DNA of 64,000 bases from the NCBI RefSeq assembly GCF_030247185.1, contig NC_080572.1, forward strand, positions 304,283,656 through 304,347,655, given 5' to 3'. How positions within the stretch are numbered: position 1 is the stretch's first letter; each line of letters opens with the position of its first letter. The stretch comes from Malaya genurostris. Its lineage: Eukaryota; Arthropoda; Insecta; Diptera; Culicidae. A program made the position numbers and the translations under genes. Below the pieces are notes generated by a model, which made no database searches, was not told where the DNA came from, and saw only the letters and a program-made list of their open reading frames with translations. Below, in pieces: positions 22,338 through 35,500 of this stretch.

Positions 22338-22997
22338 TCAGGTGTACAACTTTGCTTCCGCCGTTTTCCGATAGGAGGCTGTACCGGCTGAGACTGGTTA
22401 AAATACATAGATGATAATGCCTTTAAAGTGAGTGTGTACAGTGCCTAACGAATTGTCATCGCCGTTTCAGTGACAGTTGTTCTTGTTTTCGTATTATTCA
22501 CGCTCTAAAATGTCTGTTTATGTGCCCAATTCTCGCCATTTGTGGGATTTTTACTTTTCTGTTACAATTCGAAAAAAAATGCAACTGAAGCGCATCGAAA
22601 GCTTTCAGTAACTTACGGTGATGCTGCTCTGAGTAAAAGAACGTGTTGAGAGTGGTTTCAACGTTTTAAAAATGGTGATTTCGATGTCGAAGACAAACAT
22701 GAGGGTGGAAGAGAAAATAACCTTTAAAGATGAATAACAATTTACTACGAGCTCCTAAAACCGGGTGAAACCATCACAGGAGATCGCTACCGAACGCAAC
22801 TGATGCGCCTTAGTCGCGCGCTAAAAGAAAAGCGGCCACAGTATCAAGAGCGACATGGCAAAGTCATCCTCCAACACGACAATGCTCGGCCTCACGTCGC
22901 AAAAGTGTTCAAAAAGTACCTGGAAACGCTGAAATGGGAAGTCTTACCCTACCCGCCATATTCCCCAGATGTCGCCCCTTCTGACTTCCACCTAATT
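22338..22997 (+). mobile_element. Mos1-like mariner, copy 2, 3'-truncated
   Basis: Begins TCAGGTGTACAACTTTGC after TA at 22336-22337 and continues colinear with copy 1 on the opposite strand, ending abruptly after SDFHL near 22997 where a different repeat begins. It keeps a short N-terminal segment (ATEAHRKLSVTYGDAAL region) that copy 1 lacks, but has the identical large deletion. Confidence 0.85.
22510..22997 (+). pseudogene. Mariner transposase remnant (copy 2)
   Basis: ATG at 22510 (MSVYVPNSRHLWDFYFS). A stop interrupts CREWFQR (TGA after TGT), with a frameshift before TFKDE, then the shared deletion junction to YYELL...GETITGDRYR and HDNARPH. The C-terminus beyond SDFHL is lost, so the third catalytic Asp is at its very edge. 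Inactive. Confidence 0.82.
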
Positions 22998-23039
22998 CCG
23001 GAAATAGTAATAGTGGTAATAGTGGTCATATTTTCCCAA

Positions 23040-23190
23040 ATGGATCTCTCACTTTTCTCAGCGAAGGTTTAACCAATTTTCACAAACTTAGGTTCAAATG
23101 AAAAAAATCCTGTATTTTATCTGGATCTGACTTCCGGTTCCGGAATTATAGGGTGCAATGTGTTTAAAATTTTATACCATCCCTTAAGGT
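23040..23190. repeat. Fragment of the TTCCGGTTCCGG dispersed repeat
   Basis: Contains TTTTCACAAACTTAG, TTATCTGGATCTGACTTCC and TTCCGGAATTATAGGGTG, matching the order of motifs in the repeat at 13890-14530. Confidence 0.6.
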
Positions 23191-23194
23191 CTGA

Positions 23195-23860
23195 GGACAG
23201 AGGGTCACGTGTTGAGTTTTAAATCGACCACGTGGCTCGCTCAATTCCCTTTTGCTCATCGTATTTCTCTTGTACTCTCTCGTATATGAGCAAACGGTGC
23301 CGGATTGCCAGCATACATTTTATTATTTTGATGAGAAGTTTTATCACATAAATCTATCGTATGGGTTGGACATTACATGGATTCCAATGAACAATGATAA
23401 AATATTCAACTTTCACAAAGATTTAATGTCTATGTGTTTGGTAGCCTTGTCGATCCAATTTTATTTCTCTCTCCCTTTTCAGAATGCTATCAGGAAACCA
23501 AAGCGAAAACAAATGGCGGATGCATTGAAACTGAGAAATACAAGACTTTATTTTTATCGCGATGACATATATGTTTTTATGTACTAATCGCATCTAAACT
23601 AAATTATCTAGACTTTGTCACGGTAGATTTATGATGCAAACCTTCAAAGCCGAGATATTCGATGAACAAGTATGGTATAGGTATGCATTTCCGAGCGTTC
23701 CAATTTTCAGCAGTTCTTCAGTCAGAAAAAAATACAACACGACCGCTAAACTCAATGAATCATTATGAAAATTTCACAGAATATTCTCAACTAAATTTTG
23801 AAGACATTGTCAGGTGGGTTTTTCTATATTCTGCACTGTTTCCAATGTTAAATTAAGACA
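23195..23860. repeat. Second copy of the 8109-8704 repeat family
   Basis: Shares ordered blocks with 8109-8704: CCACGTGGCTCGCTC, CTCTCTCGTATATG, TTTTATTTCTCTCTCCC, TAAATTATCTAGACTTTGTC, CGAGATATTCGATGAACAAG, GACCGCTAAACTCAATGAATC and ACATTGTCAGGTGGG. The terminal inverted repeats are degraded. The 111-codon frame at 23252 is not conserved between copies. Confidence 0.6.
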
Positions 23861-23966
23861 CTAAATTCAGTTGCAGAATCTAGTCAAGACAGCAGTTCCA
23901 AGAATCTAGTTCCAGAAACTAGAAATAGGATTCAGTTCCAGAGGCTTAGTTTTAATTTATGTGTCT

Positions 23967-24850
23967 GGGGACGGGTGTAATGTGATGGGTAGATCACGCA
24001 GCCCTCCTGGGTTCGATTCTCAACCCCGCACATGGGGTCAGAAAGTTTTTCTGGCGCGAAGAGGCGAATGACCTTAAGGTAGCGCTTCGCCGTGGTCAGG
24101 TCGAAGCAAGACAACTCACTGCTTCCTCTTGCTTTGTCGCCGAAATTTCACCCTAAATTGCAAATTTCTAAAATACTAACCCGATTCACGAAAAATCAAA
24201 AACATACGATTGTAGGTAAATGATTTTACTATGCATTTGGCGAAAAATATCAGTTAGAAAGCTTTTCTTTCGCGAGATTTCGTGCGAGTTTTGTTAAAAT
24301 TTGGTTTTCTTTTTTCCTTTTCTCGCTATAAACAACTCGCATATGTAGGGATGTGCTACGTTTTCAACAAAGCGTCAAAGCTAGTAGCGATGAAAATCTT
24401 TACTGATTTCTGGTTCTACTGAAATATGAATAGAAATTATTTTACAAAGTAGTAACACTTACTTACATTTTCTACTCATCTATATTCAACGTTTACGCAG
24501 AGAGAACGGACAACGAAAACAAAAGAAATGTTGTTAGCGTCTACCGCATGTAGCATTTTGCACACCCCAATGCATGCGTTGACATTGTGTGCGTGCGAAA
24601 GAATAAGGAAAAACTCATTTATTTTTATAACTCGCACGAAATCTTTCGATAAAAATGTTTATCAGGCACAATTTATATACGAATCGATTGAAAAATTAAT
24701 TATCTAGAATCGTATGTTCTTGGAATTTCCGTTTTCTTCCCCGTTTTCTCACAATTTTGGGTGAAGTGCGTGAAACCCCGGGATAGGCAGCGAACTCCCG
24801 TGACCACGGCGAAGCGCTACCTTGAGGTTAAAACCTCTATAATCGAAACA
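23967..24850 (+). mobile_element. tRNA-derived SINE, copy b, split by a hAT MITE
   Basis: The SINE body runs 23967-24079 (box B GGGTTCGATTCTC at 24009-24021) and resumes 24820-24850 with GGTTAAAACCTCTATAATCG and an A-rich tail. The interruption is the element at 24080-24819. The duplicated 8 bases let the empty site be reconstructed by eye. Confidence 0.75.
24080..24819. mobile_element. Non-autonomous hAT-type element inserted in the SINE
   Basis: Terminal inverted repeats TAGCGCTTCGCCGTGGTCA at both ends, and an 8-bp target duplication CCTTAAGG (24072-24079) / CCTTGAGG (24820-24827). The 740-bp interior has no transposase frame. The 8-bp duplication is the hallmark of hAT insertion. Confidence 0.85.
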
Positions 24851-26510
24851 AAAAAAAATTTATGTCTCTATGTTTTCTGGAGCTAAATTCTAAACCTTAA
24901 GTTAAGTCAGATTTCAGGTGAATCAGAATCCAGATTCGCGTCTTCAACCAGCTGAACACCGGAACTGATATCCAGGGCTTGTATTGTGAACAAGAAAACG
25001 TCCGCTGTGAAAACTTTGCTTGACATAACTGAATGAGAGACCTATATTAGAGAGAAACTGGATGCGTGAGAGTATATGCTACTGAGCAGATCAGTTCCCT
25101 TGCTTGGTAAATTGCCTGTGCTGTCAGTCTCAGTTAACAATGTACGCGAACATACGAGAATGAAGAACTTTGTTTCATGGCGTGCTACATGATGCGAAGC
25201 TTACAGGTTTACAAAAATCATTTTTGAAAATAACGTTTGTACTCCAAGATCAAATTTGATCACATTTCAAAAATATTTCAAACATTGTATAGCATAAATT
25301 TTGCTTTTGATCCCGTTTCCAAAACGCTCAATTTGTTTCTTGAGAGTTTATACTGTGTATAAATCCTAGAAACACAAAAAGCAATGTTTATTCAATTATT
25401 ATTCATTGGAACTAAATGTTCTGAATCTAGTTTTCTCATAGGCATCTTCAATATGATGACCGTTCATCAAATGATAACCTCATGAAGCATACTCATCAGC
25501 TGGCGCACATCTTCATGTGAAAGAACGAAGCAACTCTTCTTGCTTGGGTTGCACTGTGATTTCTACCTAACATACGAATGTGTGTGAATAGCACAGCGGG
25601 TGAAACTCTTTTGTTAATATTCGTTGCTTCAATTTGCAAGCCCTGCTGATATCAGCCTGAATGCTTCACAACCATCGCCCGAGTGCGAAGAAGTAAAGCA
25701 AGGATGATGAATTTTCCTCATTGCTTGCATAAGTTTGAGAAAACCGAATTTAATCATAAAATGCTGATCACATTTCTGATGGCATGAAGAAAGAATTGGG
25801 TTGTTGCGCTTGGTACAACTCGAGATATTCACGATTAAGTTCTATCCATTCTTCCACGAGGTGAATTCTGAAAAAGTGCCCTTTTTCGTCTCACCCTTAC
25901 TAGGGCTCTGATGGTATATTAATTATGGTAATACACGCTTCTCTGTTGCAAAAGTTCTAAGTTAATTCATTCGCGCTTCGTTCCGATAGAAATCAGTTCT
26001 CAGCTCAAAATAATACGAATTCGACTTTACGCATTACTGGAATATTCACTTGGATTAGCTTGAAAACCATGACAAAACGGCGTAACTCGTACTCAGTAGC
26101 ATCAGTAGTCGCGTGACTTTAAGTGCCACACTTTTACACAGTAGTTTACTAGTCGCGTGAACAGACACAACACTCCCTACACCATTGGGCACGGGCGGTC
26201 CTGTGAGCTTCCGAATCGTGTATAACTGAGTGTGTTCATGGGAACAAAAGGAGAGAAGAGAAAAAAAACGTCGCGACGCTTTTCATTCATAAGTCCGGTG
26301 GTTATTCGCAAAGCATGCTCAGTACTGCACGAGTAATGTTCGCGAGTGTCAGGCAGCTTAAGTAAGTTGCGTTTTTCGATAGTCAATTACGAAAGGCGCC
26401 ATCGACAAAAAAATGGATTAGTTGTCTGCGAAACCGTTTCTGATAGAGAGAAAAAAACAGATAACTTTAATTTATTAAACAATAGGTTGTAACTAAGGCT
26501 GTGCTTATTT
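24851..26510. other. Upstream region of gene B, no recognised gene
   Basis: No coding domain was found. Regulatory content for gene B may lie here, but no specific site beyond the TATA motif can be supported. Confidence 0.4.
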
Positions 26511-26516
26511 TAGCTG

Positions 26517-26523
26517 TATATAA
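26517..26523 (+). promoter_or_regulatory. Candidate TATA box of gene B (TATATAA)
   Basis: TATATAA lies 45 bases upstream of the gene B ATG; a start site about 30 bases downstream would leave a 5' UTR of roughly 15 bases. No clear initiator was seen. Confidence 0.4.
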
Positions 26524-26561
26524 TTGAACCGTAGTTGAAGCACTATTTTGCCACTAGGATA

Positions 26562-29500
26562 ATGAGGAACTTTTTGTGTAAAGTGATTGTGTTAGTTAGC
26601 TATAACGTTTATGCATCTGAATTCCAATCCGATCAACATGCTGGCGAGTTGGATGCCACGCAACATCTGAAGAACCCCAAGTACCCACTGGTTTGCATCG
26701 ATGATGGCTGTTTGCGTGGTAAAAATATGGACGGATTCCAAGCAGGACCTTTTGATGCTTTCATCGGGATACCATTTGCTAAGCCACCAGTCGGAAAGCT
26801 GCGATTTGCGGTGAGTATTACTTGTAATTATATGGTGTTCTGGATCATGGTACAGTGGTCCTTCGATGGTTCAAAACCTTGGATACCTGTAGTGTACCAA
26901 GCGACTCCTTCGAATACAGCTTCAGCCTCGAAAATATGTTCAGTTTGTTTTAACAACAATAAAAAAAAGTTGCTCAGTAGCGAAGTACTTGCTGAAAGGA
27001 AAATCCAAAATACACATAAACAAATTGACTTCAAATTTCCACTATAGCTGTTATACATATGTTTAGAATGCAAAATCAGCCAAGCTCTAAACACCAGACT
27101 CAAAATGCAAGCCACACAAAATAAAATAGCGACTCTCGACATGATTACTATTGCATTTCCAATGTTTCCGTCAAATTGAGCCAAATTGTGACCCCGGTCA
27201 ATGCTTGTAATGGGTTGAATGTACGCTCAAAGTTGTTGATACTCATGTTTTGTGCGAGTACAACTCTAGTCTGCTAGCCAAGCAATAAATAAACCAGATT
27301 TAATCACGGTTTGCCTGTCAAAGTACGTTGGAAAAAATAGGAGCCTACAAAAATGTGCCTCGTTAGTCTATGATAGTATAGCAGATTTTTCAGCTCACAT
27401 TGCATATCATGTGTAATTATTTTTATCTTGACGAGTCAGCGCCGACCGCGCCGAGCTCGTGGCACGTGTGGCCTTAATTAAGACACTACCTTTTCGTCAT
27501 TGGTAAACGCTAACAAATACCTTTCTAGACTAGACTGAGCGTTTGTTTCATTTTTTTTTGTTTTCACAGAACCCTGTTCGGAATGATCCTTGGGAGAAAG
27601 GAACAATTTACAATGCAACAGAGGAAAAATCCATGTGCCTCCAGAAGAATGATCTTATCCCGAACGCACTAGTGGCAGGAAGTGAAGATTGTTTGTATTT
27701 GAATGTGTATCGCCCAAAGGTAAGTTTTTTTTTGTTTTTGATTGTGACCACTCGATAGCATACATACAGGTACAGTTCACATAGAAATATCATTCAACAG
27801 AGTCACTGCCACGCGCCACTAATTAACAGACACCGCGGGTGGTAATCTCAAAGCGAAATTGTCGCCGATAAGCGTTGGGCCTCACACGGGTAAACAACAA
27901 CTGGTCTCTCCCGGTCGTTACTTGGTGTCAATTACGCACAGGGTCTTGACATGCGGCACTTTTTTGTCACCAAGTGCAAAACACAAACCTCTTTTTTAAT
28001 TCACCTGGTGGTGTGATATTGCTTTTCTCATTAGCATTTCATTAGAAATCGATACCACAAACAAAAAGGTAGTTCAGTGAAAAGAAATATTCCATTCTAG
28101 TATTGATTGGCATAAGCATAAAAGACCGCCCGTATGTTATTACAAAATGTTATTCTGAAACAGCAGGCTTGGGAATAGCATGTTGATTCACATTATGCAA
28201 ACTGCATTGATCCCGACATGCTAATCAATACCGACGCCGGCCACGTCTAAATTCAGAGCTACTTGGGAAGGAAATTATTGTTAGTTCAATACTAGAAACC
28301 GACAAATCCTCTACATTCCCACATGCATCACAACAAGGAATAGTTTGATAGTGACTGTTCGAATAATATTATCATGAGTTTTTCTGCTCTGGTTAGCCGG
28401 TTACCGAAAATGTGTTGAAATTTTATCGTGTTTTGTATTGATATGCATTTCCTACTAAAAATACGATGTACGACACGACAGCTTCACTTCAATAACAGTA
28501 ACTTATATGAAATAAATTCATGGAATGAGTTGAAGACAATTTCAACAGTCACATTTGTTGGTCATCTCTATCTCCGGAAACACATCGACTCATTTTTCTT
28601 CCCTAGAAGTCGGATTAGTAAAGGCTATCTGCGTCGCTCCGGAAGCGCCACCATGTGTTTACAATGGTCTCTATTTTCTTCATTTACATAAACGCAACTG
28701 GAATTTTGAACACTTCTGTCCGCATTATCTGCAAAAACCAGATTTTTTTGGTGAGTTTCCACAAAAATTTTGTAAATATAAAAAATTAGGTACAGGATTC
28801 GCTCGAATTTTGGGTAATTAACCGATGCAAGGAAGGCCATCCGATTCAGCTCGACGAACTTGTTGTTCACAAAGAGGTCAAAGGAAAGGTTTTTTTTTCA
28901 TAAATACGTTTATTTCATAGGCAATATACATAAGTTTTTCTTCGCTATAGCAATACATAGTACTTTAAACCTAATACATTTCGAATATCATATTAGTATG
29001 TTGGTATTCATTAGTTAATCTAAACACTGTTTTTATCAAACGAGTTGCTATTATAAATTACATTAAATAAAATACATTTATTTTGTACATGATCTTATAA
29101 CTATTTCCGGTTTGTTTGTATCAGTTCATTACTTTTATTTAATATAAGATATTGGTTGAACTCATGGAAGAGAAAACAGTCTAACATAAAATAAAATTTA
29201 AATTGGAACTCCAATAGACTTAATGAAATAATAAAGAAATTTCATGTAAGGAACGTCACGATAAGCAAGAATGTCGCGAACTGGGACATTGGATAGTCTA
29301 CCTTGGGTACGTAAGGAATTAATTAGTTAAGATCTGACATCACGATACTCCACGCATGTCCAAACAACATGGTCAATATCGCGGTAACCTTCGCCACAAG
29401 CACAATGATTAATCTCGGAAAGTCCAATTCGAAGGAGATGTGTATCTAACGTGTAGTGATTGGACATGAGTCTGGACATCACACGAATTAAATCTCTACT

Positions 29501-32500
29501 CACATCCAGTCCCTTGAACCATGCCTTTGTCGATATTTTAGGAATAATTGAGTGCATCCACCGTCCCAGATCATCTCTATCCCAAGAAGCTTGCCAGCTG
29601 GCAAGTGTTCTTTGGCGAGACGCGCTATAGAATTCGTTGAAAGCAATCGGTCTCTCATAAATTTCACCCTCAATAGCACCACGTTTGGCTAAAATATCGG
29701 CTCTTTCATTGCCTGGAATGGAGCAATGAGCCGGGACCCAAACTATTGTAATTTGATAATTATTATTCAATATGACGTTCAGGCACTGTTTTATTTTGCC
29801 CTAGAAAAATGGTTCATTTTTGCCAGCAGCGTTTGAGCGAATGGCTTCAATTGCACTCAGACTATCTGTGAAAAGAAAATAATGGTTTGGAGATAATGTG
29901 ACGATTACATTCAAGCTATAATGAACTGCTGCTAACTCTGCTATATAAACAGATGCAGGTTCTTGAAGCCTAAATGAGACCGACACATTATTGTTGAATA
30001 TACCAATCCCAGTAGCCTCTTCAATTCGTGATCCGTCCGTGTAAAATATTTTCTCAGAGTCAATATACCTGAACTTACTTATATTTTTGGAATTTCCAAC
30101 GAGCGTAGGTATTCCGAGATTCCACGCACTTCGCGCTGCATGGATGTGTCGAAAAATAAAGTTGAGTCAGGGACATTTAGGGGGCTGACACGGATAGGAA
30201 TATATCTTGATGGGTTGATTTCCTGTGACATATGGTTAAAATATACTGTCATGAATCTTGTTTGAGATTGAAGCTCGACCAGCCTTTCGAAGTTATTAAT
30301 AACCAGGGGATTCAGTACCTCACATCTTATTAGCAGTCGCGATGAAAGCTCCCAAAAACGATCTTTCAATGGAAGAACTCCCGCCAGAACTTCAAGACTC
30401 ATTGTATGTGTCGAATGCATGCAGCCTAAAGCAATTCGCAAACAAAGATACTGAATTCGCTCCAGTTTGATAATAGGAGAGTTTGCAGCGGAACGAAAGC
30501 AAACGCATCCATATTCCATCACTGAAAGTATCGTTGTCTGATACAATTTTATTAGATCTTCCGGATGAGCACCCCACCAAGATCCTGTTATTGTTCGAAG
30601 AAAATTTACTCTTTGTTGGCATTTTGTTATCAGAAACCTAATGTGTCCTCCCCACGTGCATTTGGAATCAAACCACACCCCAAGGTATTTGAAAGTCAAA
30701 ACCAGCTCTGTTTTCTCCGTAGAGAATTCGATACCCAGATGAACAGCCCAAATGGACAATTTATCTAAGGTATCTTGCAATGGTTTATGCAGATCAATAG
30801 GGTCCAGTAACTGATACCACGCCATCATCTGTCAATTGTTTTAGTGTACATGGGATTACTAAACAGCTGTCAATGTCATTCACGTAAAAATTATAGAGGA
30901 GCGGACTGAGGCATGAGCCTTGCGGTAGACCCATGTAGCTAATTCTGAATGTTGCCAAATCGCCATGTGAAAAATGCATGCGTTTCTCTGACAAAAGGTT
31001 GTGCAAATAATTATTTATAACCGCTGGGAGTCCATGTTGGTGGAGCTTGTCTGAAAGAACATCAATGGAAACTGAATCAAATGCTCCTTTAATGTCTAAA
31101 AATACAGATGCCATTTGTTGTTTTTGAGCAAAGACAATTTGGATGTCACACGAAAGTAATGCAAGGCAATCATTCGTCCCTTTATTTCTACTGAAGCCAA
31201 ACTGAGTATCTGACAACAAACCGTTCGTCTCGACCCAAGTGTCGAGACGTCGTAGAATAATTTTTGCAATGGGTCTATATGAGTTGTGATTGGAAGCTGG
31301 TTCCCCGGCTTTTGAATGGCGATAATTTTCACTTGCCTCCAGACAGGTGGAACAATATTTTGCTCAAGAAACTTGTTGAACAATTCAAACAAACGTATTT
31401 TTGCGAGGTCGGGCAGATTCCTCACCAAGATGAATTTAATTCTGTCTAATCCTGGAGCGTTATTGTTACAAGACATGAGTGCTATGGAAAATTCCATCAT
31501 TGAAAAGGGGCTATCAATGGAACCATTATTTGGAAAAGATTCCCTAATAATGCTATGCGTAGGAACAGAATCTGGACAAACTTTCCTCGCAAAATCAAAT
31601 ATCCATCGGTTCGAGTATTCCTCACTCTCATTTCCTTCGTTACGATTCCTCATTCGTCTGGCCGTATTCCAAAGTGTGCTCATTGAGGTTTCTCTTGACA
31701 AACCTTCGACAAAATGTCTCCAATAGCTACATTTCTTGGCCCGAAGTATGCTCTTGTACTTGGTTTCTAAAGTCAAGAATTTTTCAAAATTCTGAGGAGT
31801 TCCTCCTCCTCGTTTTAAAAACTTCTTGAAAGCATTTTGTTTCGCGTGTTTAGCATCTGAGCACTCTTTGTCCCAGCAAGGGTTTGGAGGCCTTCTGTTA
31901 GACGATGGACCAAGAAATCGTTTGGTTTGGGCTTGTTCTGCGGCCTCCAGAATCGAACAAACGAGGAAGTCATATTCTTCAAGTGGGGGGAGCTCTTCCA
32001 TTGAAGTTAAGGCACTTGAAATATTACTTTGGTATTTAATCCAGTCAATATTTTTTGTCAAATCATATGGAATATTAACTGAATTAACAATGCTTTTGTT
32101 ACTGCTAATTGAAATGATGATTGGTAAATGATCGCTACCGTGTAAATCAGGAAATACTTTAATCTAGTCGAATTGAAGTCGAGCAAAGAGATAAATCTAA
32201 AGCACTTGGACGTGCAGGAGGTCTTGGGATCCGTGTCATGCTACCCATATTTAGTACCGTCATGCTAAAATTGTCGCAAATATTATATATTAGAGATGCT
32301 ATCATTGTAAACGGAACCCCACATCATTCCGTGCGAATTGAAATCTCCTAAAATCAAACGTGGAGCAGGAAGGGCTTCGACAATTTCATTAAGCTGTCGT
32401 TGTCCAACTTGAGCTCTTGGAGGAATATATACCGAAGCAATGCAAATGTCCTTTCCTTTAATGTTTATTTGACAAACAACAACTTCTATACTAGAAGTCG

Positions 32501-35500
32501 AAGGAATGTTTAATCTATAAAAGGAATAACATTTCTTAATTCCTAAAAGCACTCCACCATACGGAGAGTCTCTATCGAAACGTATAATGTTAAAGTCATT
32601 AAAATTTAAGGCTATGTTTGATGTAAGCCATGTTTCGCATAAAGCAAATACATCACATTTTTGACTATGCAACAAAACTTTAAATGAATCAAGTTTTGGC
32701 ATGATGCTTCGACAATTCCACTGCAGAACAGTGATTGAATCATTTGCGGCGGATGATAAATTATCCATCAAATGATACAAAACCTGAAAGAACTGGCCAT
32801 TGAGCTGATGACTGTTTCAAAGAAGTTCTAGCTATTGGAAGGAATGCCGTTATGATGGTCTTCAGAGGTTCAAAAATATTGAATGCTGCGAAAATCCATT
32901 CTACAATTTCCGAAAACTTCAGTAATCCTGTTGGTGAATGTGAAACGGAGCCCACTGGATTATTGTCTTTTCTTGAGCTAGTTCCTGGATTGGTTTGTGA
33001 ATTTGACAAACCAGGAGGCACAGTTTTTGGTTTTAAATTTGGCTTTTTAGCTTTAGCACGGGGATCTTTTTTTGAAGGTGTAATTTTAGGTGTCTTTTTT
33101 GGTATTTTGTGGTTTGGTAATCTCCTCTTAACAGACCCTTGAGGAGTGACAAACGAGGTATCTTTACTATTTCCGTCGGAGTCAGATTCCTCTGGCTCCG
33201 CAAGATTTGAAAAACCGTTTTCGGTTTCCAAAGGGGAGACATGTATGACCGTTTTAAGCATTTCTGCATATGTGCGCTTAGAACGTGCTTTTAAAGAATG
33301 CTTAATTTTGTCTTTACGCAACTTAAATGCAGCGCATACTGAAAGATCATCATGGGGTCTCTCCCCATAATAAACACATTTTTCAACATCTTTATCGCAA
33401 AGATTATCCTTATGAGGCCCTTGACATTTGATACATTTGTACTTATTACTACAGTAAGTAGCTGTATGTCCGAATTTTTTTACAGTTCGTGCAATTCATA
33501 ACATGCGGTACGAAAAGCCGAACCGGAAGACGAATTTTATCGATATAGACATGGCTAGGCAACGCAGACCCGGTAAATGTTACGCGAAACGAATCTGAGG
33601 GACGATAAGACTTTTTTCCATCGACAATAGATGCTGAGTACAATTGCTTGCACTCGAGTATCTTAACTCCCTCAAGCATGGAGTTTTTAAAACGACCAAT
33701 TCCATTTTTAAGTAAATCATCGGCTGTCAGACTTGCCTCAGTCACAACACCGTCAATTTCCACCTCCTTCGATGGAATGTAAACTCTATATTCAACAGCA
33801 AATAATTTACAGGTTACAATATCGTTTGCCTGTTTGAAGTCGTTGACAATAACTCGAATTTTATCTCTATTAATTTTACATACTTCTTTAACTTCAGAGA
33901 GATGTGATGTCGAATCCTTTGTAATTTGCATCAAATTTAAAATCTTTTCTTTTTTTTTTGAAGATAGACTATCCATGGCCCAGTGGTACCCTGTGGATAA
34001 TGTTTAGCCCTCGAAGTATTTAAGCTCTTACTAGTATCCGGGATCGGATTCGGATGATCTTCCATGAGATCATCCATTACATTATTTTTTTTTGTAAATA
34101 AATAATGCCAAAATGAAAGCTTATGTTTAGTAAAATTTCAGATATAATAGAAATAAAAAAAAAATAAATTAAATTAAATCTACCTTGTAGCTGATGTCTC
34201 TGTTGATGTAAAGAACGATGTGAACCACGCCCTCGTACACGGTACCTATAAGGGATAATATAAGTGGTTTTGTGTGAGCCGGCTAGAGGAAGCAAACAAC
34301 AACCCAAGCAACTAAACGTTTCGCGATTACTGAAATAATCTACTGGTTTCCTGGCTACAACTTTTGCCAACTTCGAAGCCCACAAGTTCAGCATGAACAT
34401 AATGAACATTCAGCATTAATTAAAGCTGTTGTACTTATACTGCTATTGAATTTTATCTGAATCCAACTTCCAGTTCCGGATTTATAGGGTAATATGTGAA
34501 AATTAATAATAAAATATGTGGTTGCAAGGAGGTGTGCATTGAATGTGATGAGGAATTTGAATGCTGGTTATGATTATCTATTAGATTGTTGGTATCAACA
34601 CTTTTTTTACGCTTTCGGGATGTGAGACTAGTAGAGCGTTCTCGCGATCCAGACACGTCTGAATCGAGTAATTCTTGTTTCAAAGGCTTTTTATTTTCGA
34701 TAGTTAAACCTGAAGCCTTATTTACAGGTACGGGTGGCGGTAGCGTTTTAATGGCTGAGGCTTTACTCTGCTGCTGCTTCTGCTGTGATGGCGTGATAGA
34801 GGACGAACCCCGATTGTCAGACAGACCTTTGATCTGCAGGGACTCGACCGCTTTCAAAAGTGCAGCCAGCTGATCTTGTGAGATATTGACTTCGCCACGG
34901 TACATGGCGCGGAGCTCTTGAAATTTTACATCTTTCAGTATGAAGATGGGGTGCATATCGTATTGTTGTGAGAGTAGTGCCGCAAAGTACGGACTACATG
35001 CTGAGAGAACAACTTTGTGGGCCTTCAAGAATTTCCCTTCAGCCGCCAAGGTGCAATCCATGTTCCAGTGTTCCATGCTCCAACATTGTGTCGAACACGA
35101 AGATGAGTTTGCTCTGGTGATTGTTCCATCGAAGACAGAACTACTGATCATCATCCATTGTGTTGTTGCTGTTTATATTTGTTGGTTCTTAAGTAGCACA
35201 GTCTTCATTTAATATCACAATTTTAATACTACACTTCACCTCAAAATTTTTATTTTCACAATGGCGTCCAGTTTGTTCTTTTTTCAAACTCACTTTGAAA
35301 CTATGCATTGAGCGTTAAAAATTGTATAGTGCCACCTAAAGCGACGAAGTGAAACAGGGAAAAGTTCTTATCTCGGTTTAAAACAGATCCAATTTGTAGG
35401 TTATGTTTGTTGCTGGCCATACGAACCAACTTCGGCTATTCCGGTACTAGAAATTAGGTTCCGGAAGTATTGGAAATAGTGGCCAGAAACTACAAAAAGG

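Larger units (their letters stand above)
28889..34090 (-). mobile_element. I-clade non-LTR retrotransposon, near full length, inactive (copy 1)
   Basis: Reading from 34077 down: ORF1 with zinc knuckles, ORF2 endonuclease, reverse transcriptase and RNase H, a 3' UTR with AATAAA-type signal and an A-run at about 28899-28891. The order EN-RT-RNaseH and the box QLTDDGV (QLADDGV in the clade) identify the I clade. Several frameshifts and stops exclude activity. It lies antisense in intron 2 of gene B. A related copy 2 is at 41877-44093. Confidence 0.9.

Noticed and set aside
23252..23587. 111-codon plus-strand frame
   Set aside because: Lies in a dispersed non-coding repeat and is not conserved in its sister copy at 8109-8704.
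26535..26561. Earlier start for gene B at TTG 26535
   Set aside because: Not an ATG; the ATG at 26562 gives a proper signal peptide right after the likely 5' UTR.
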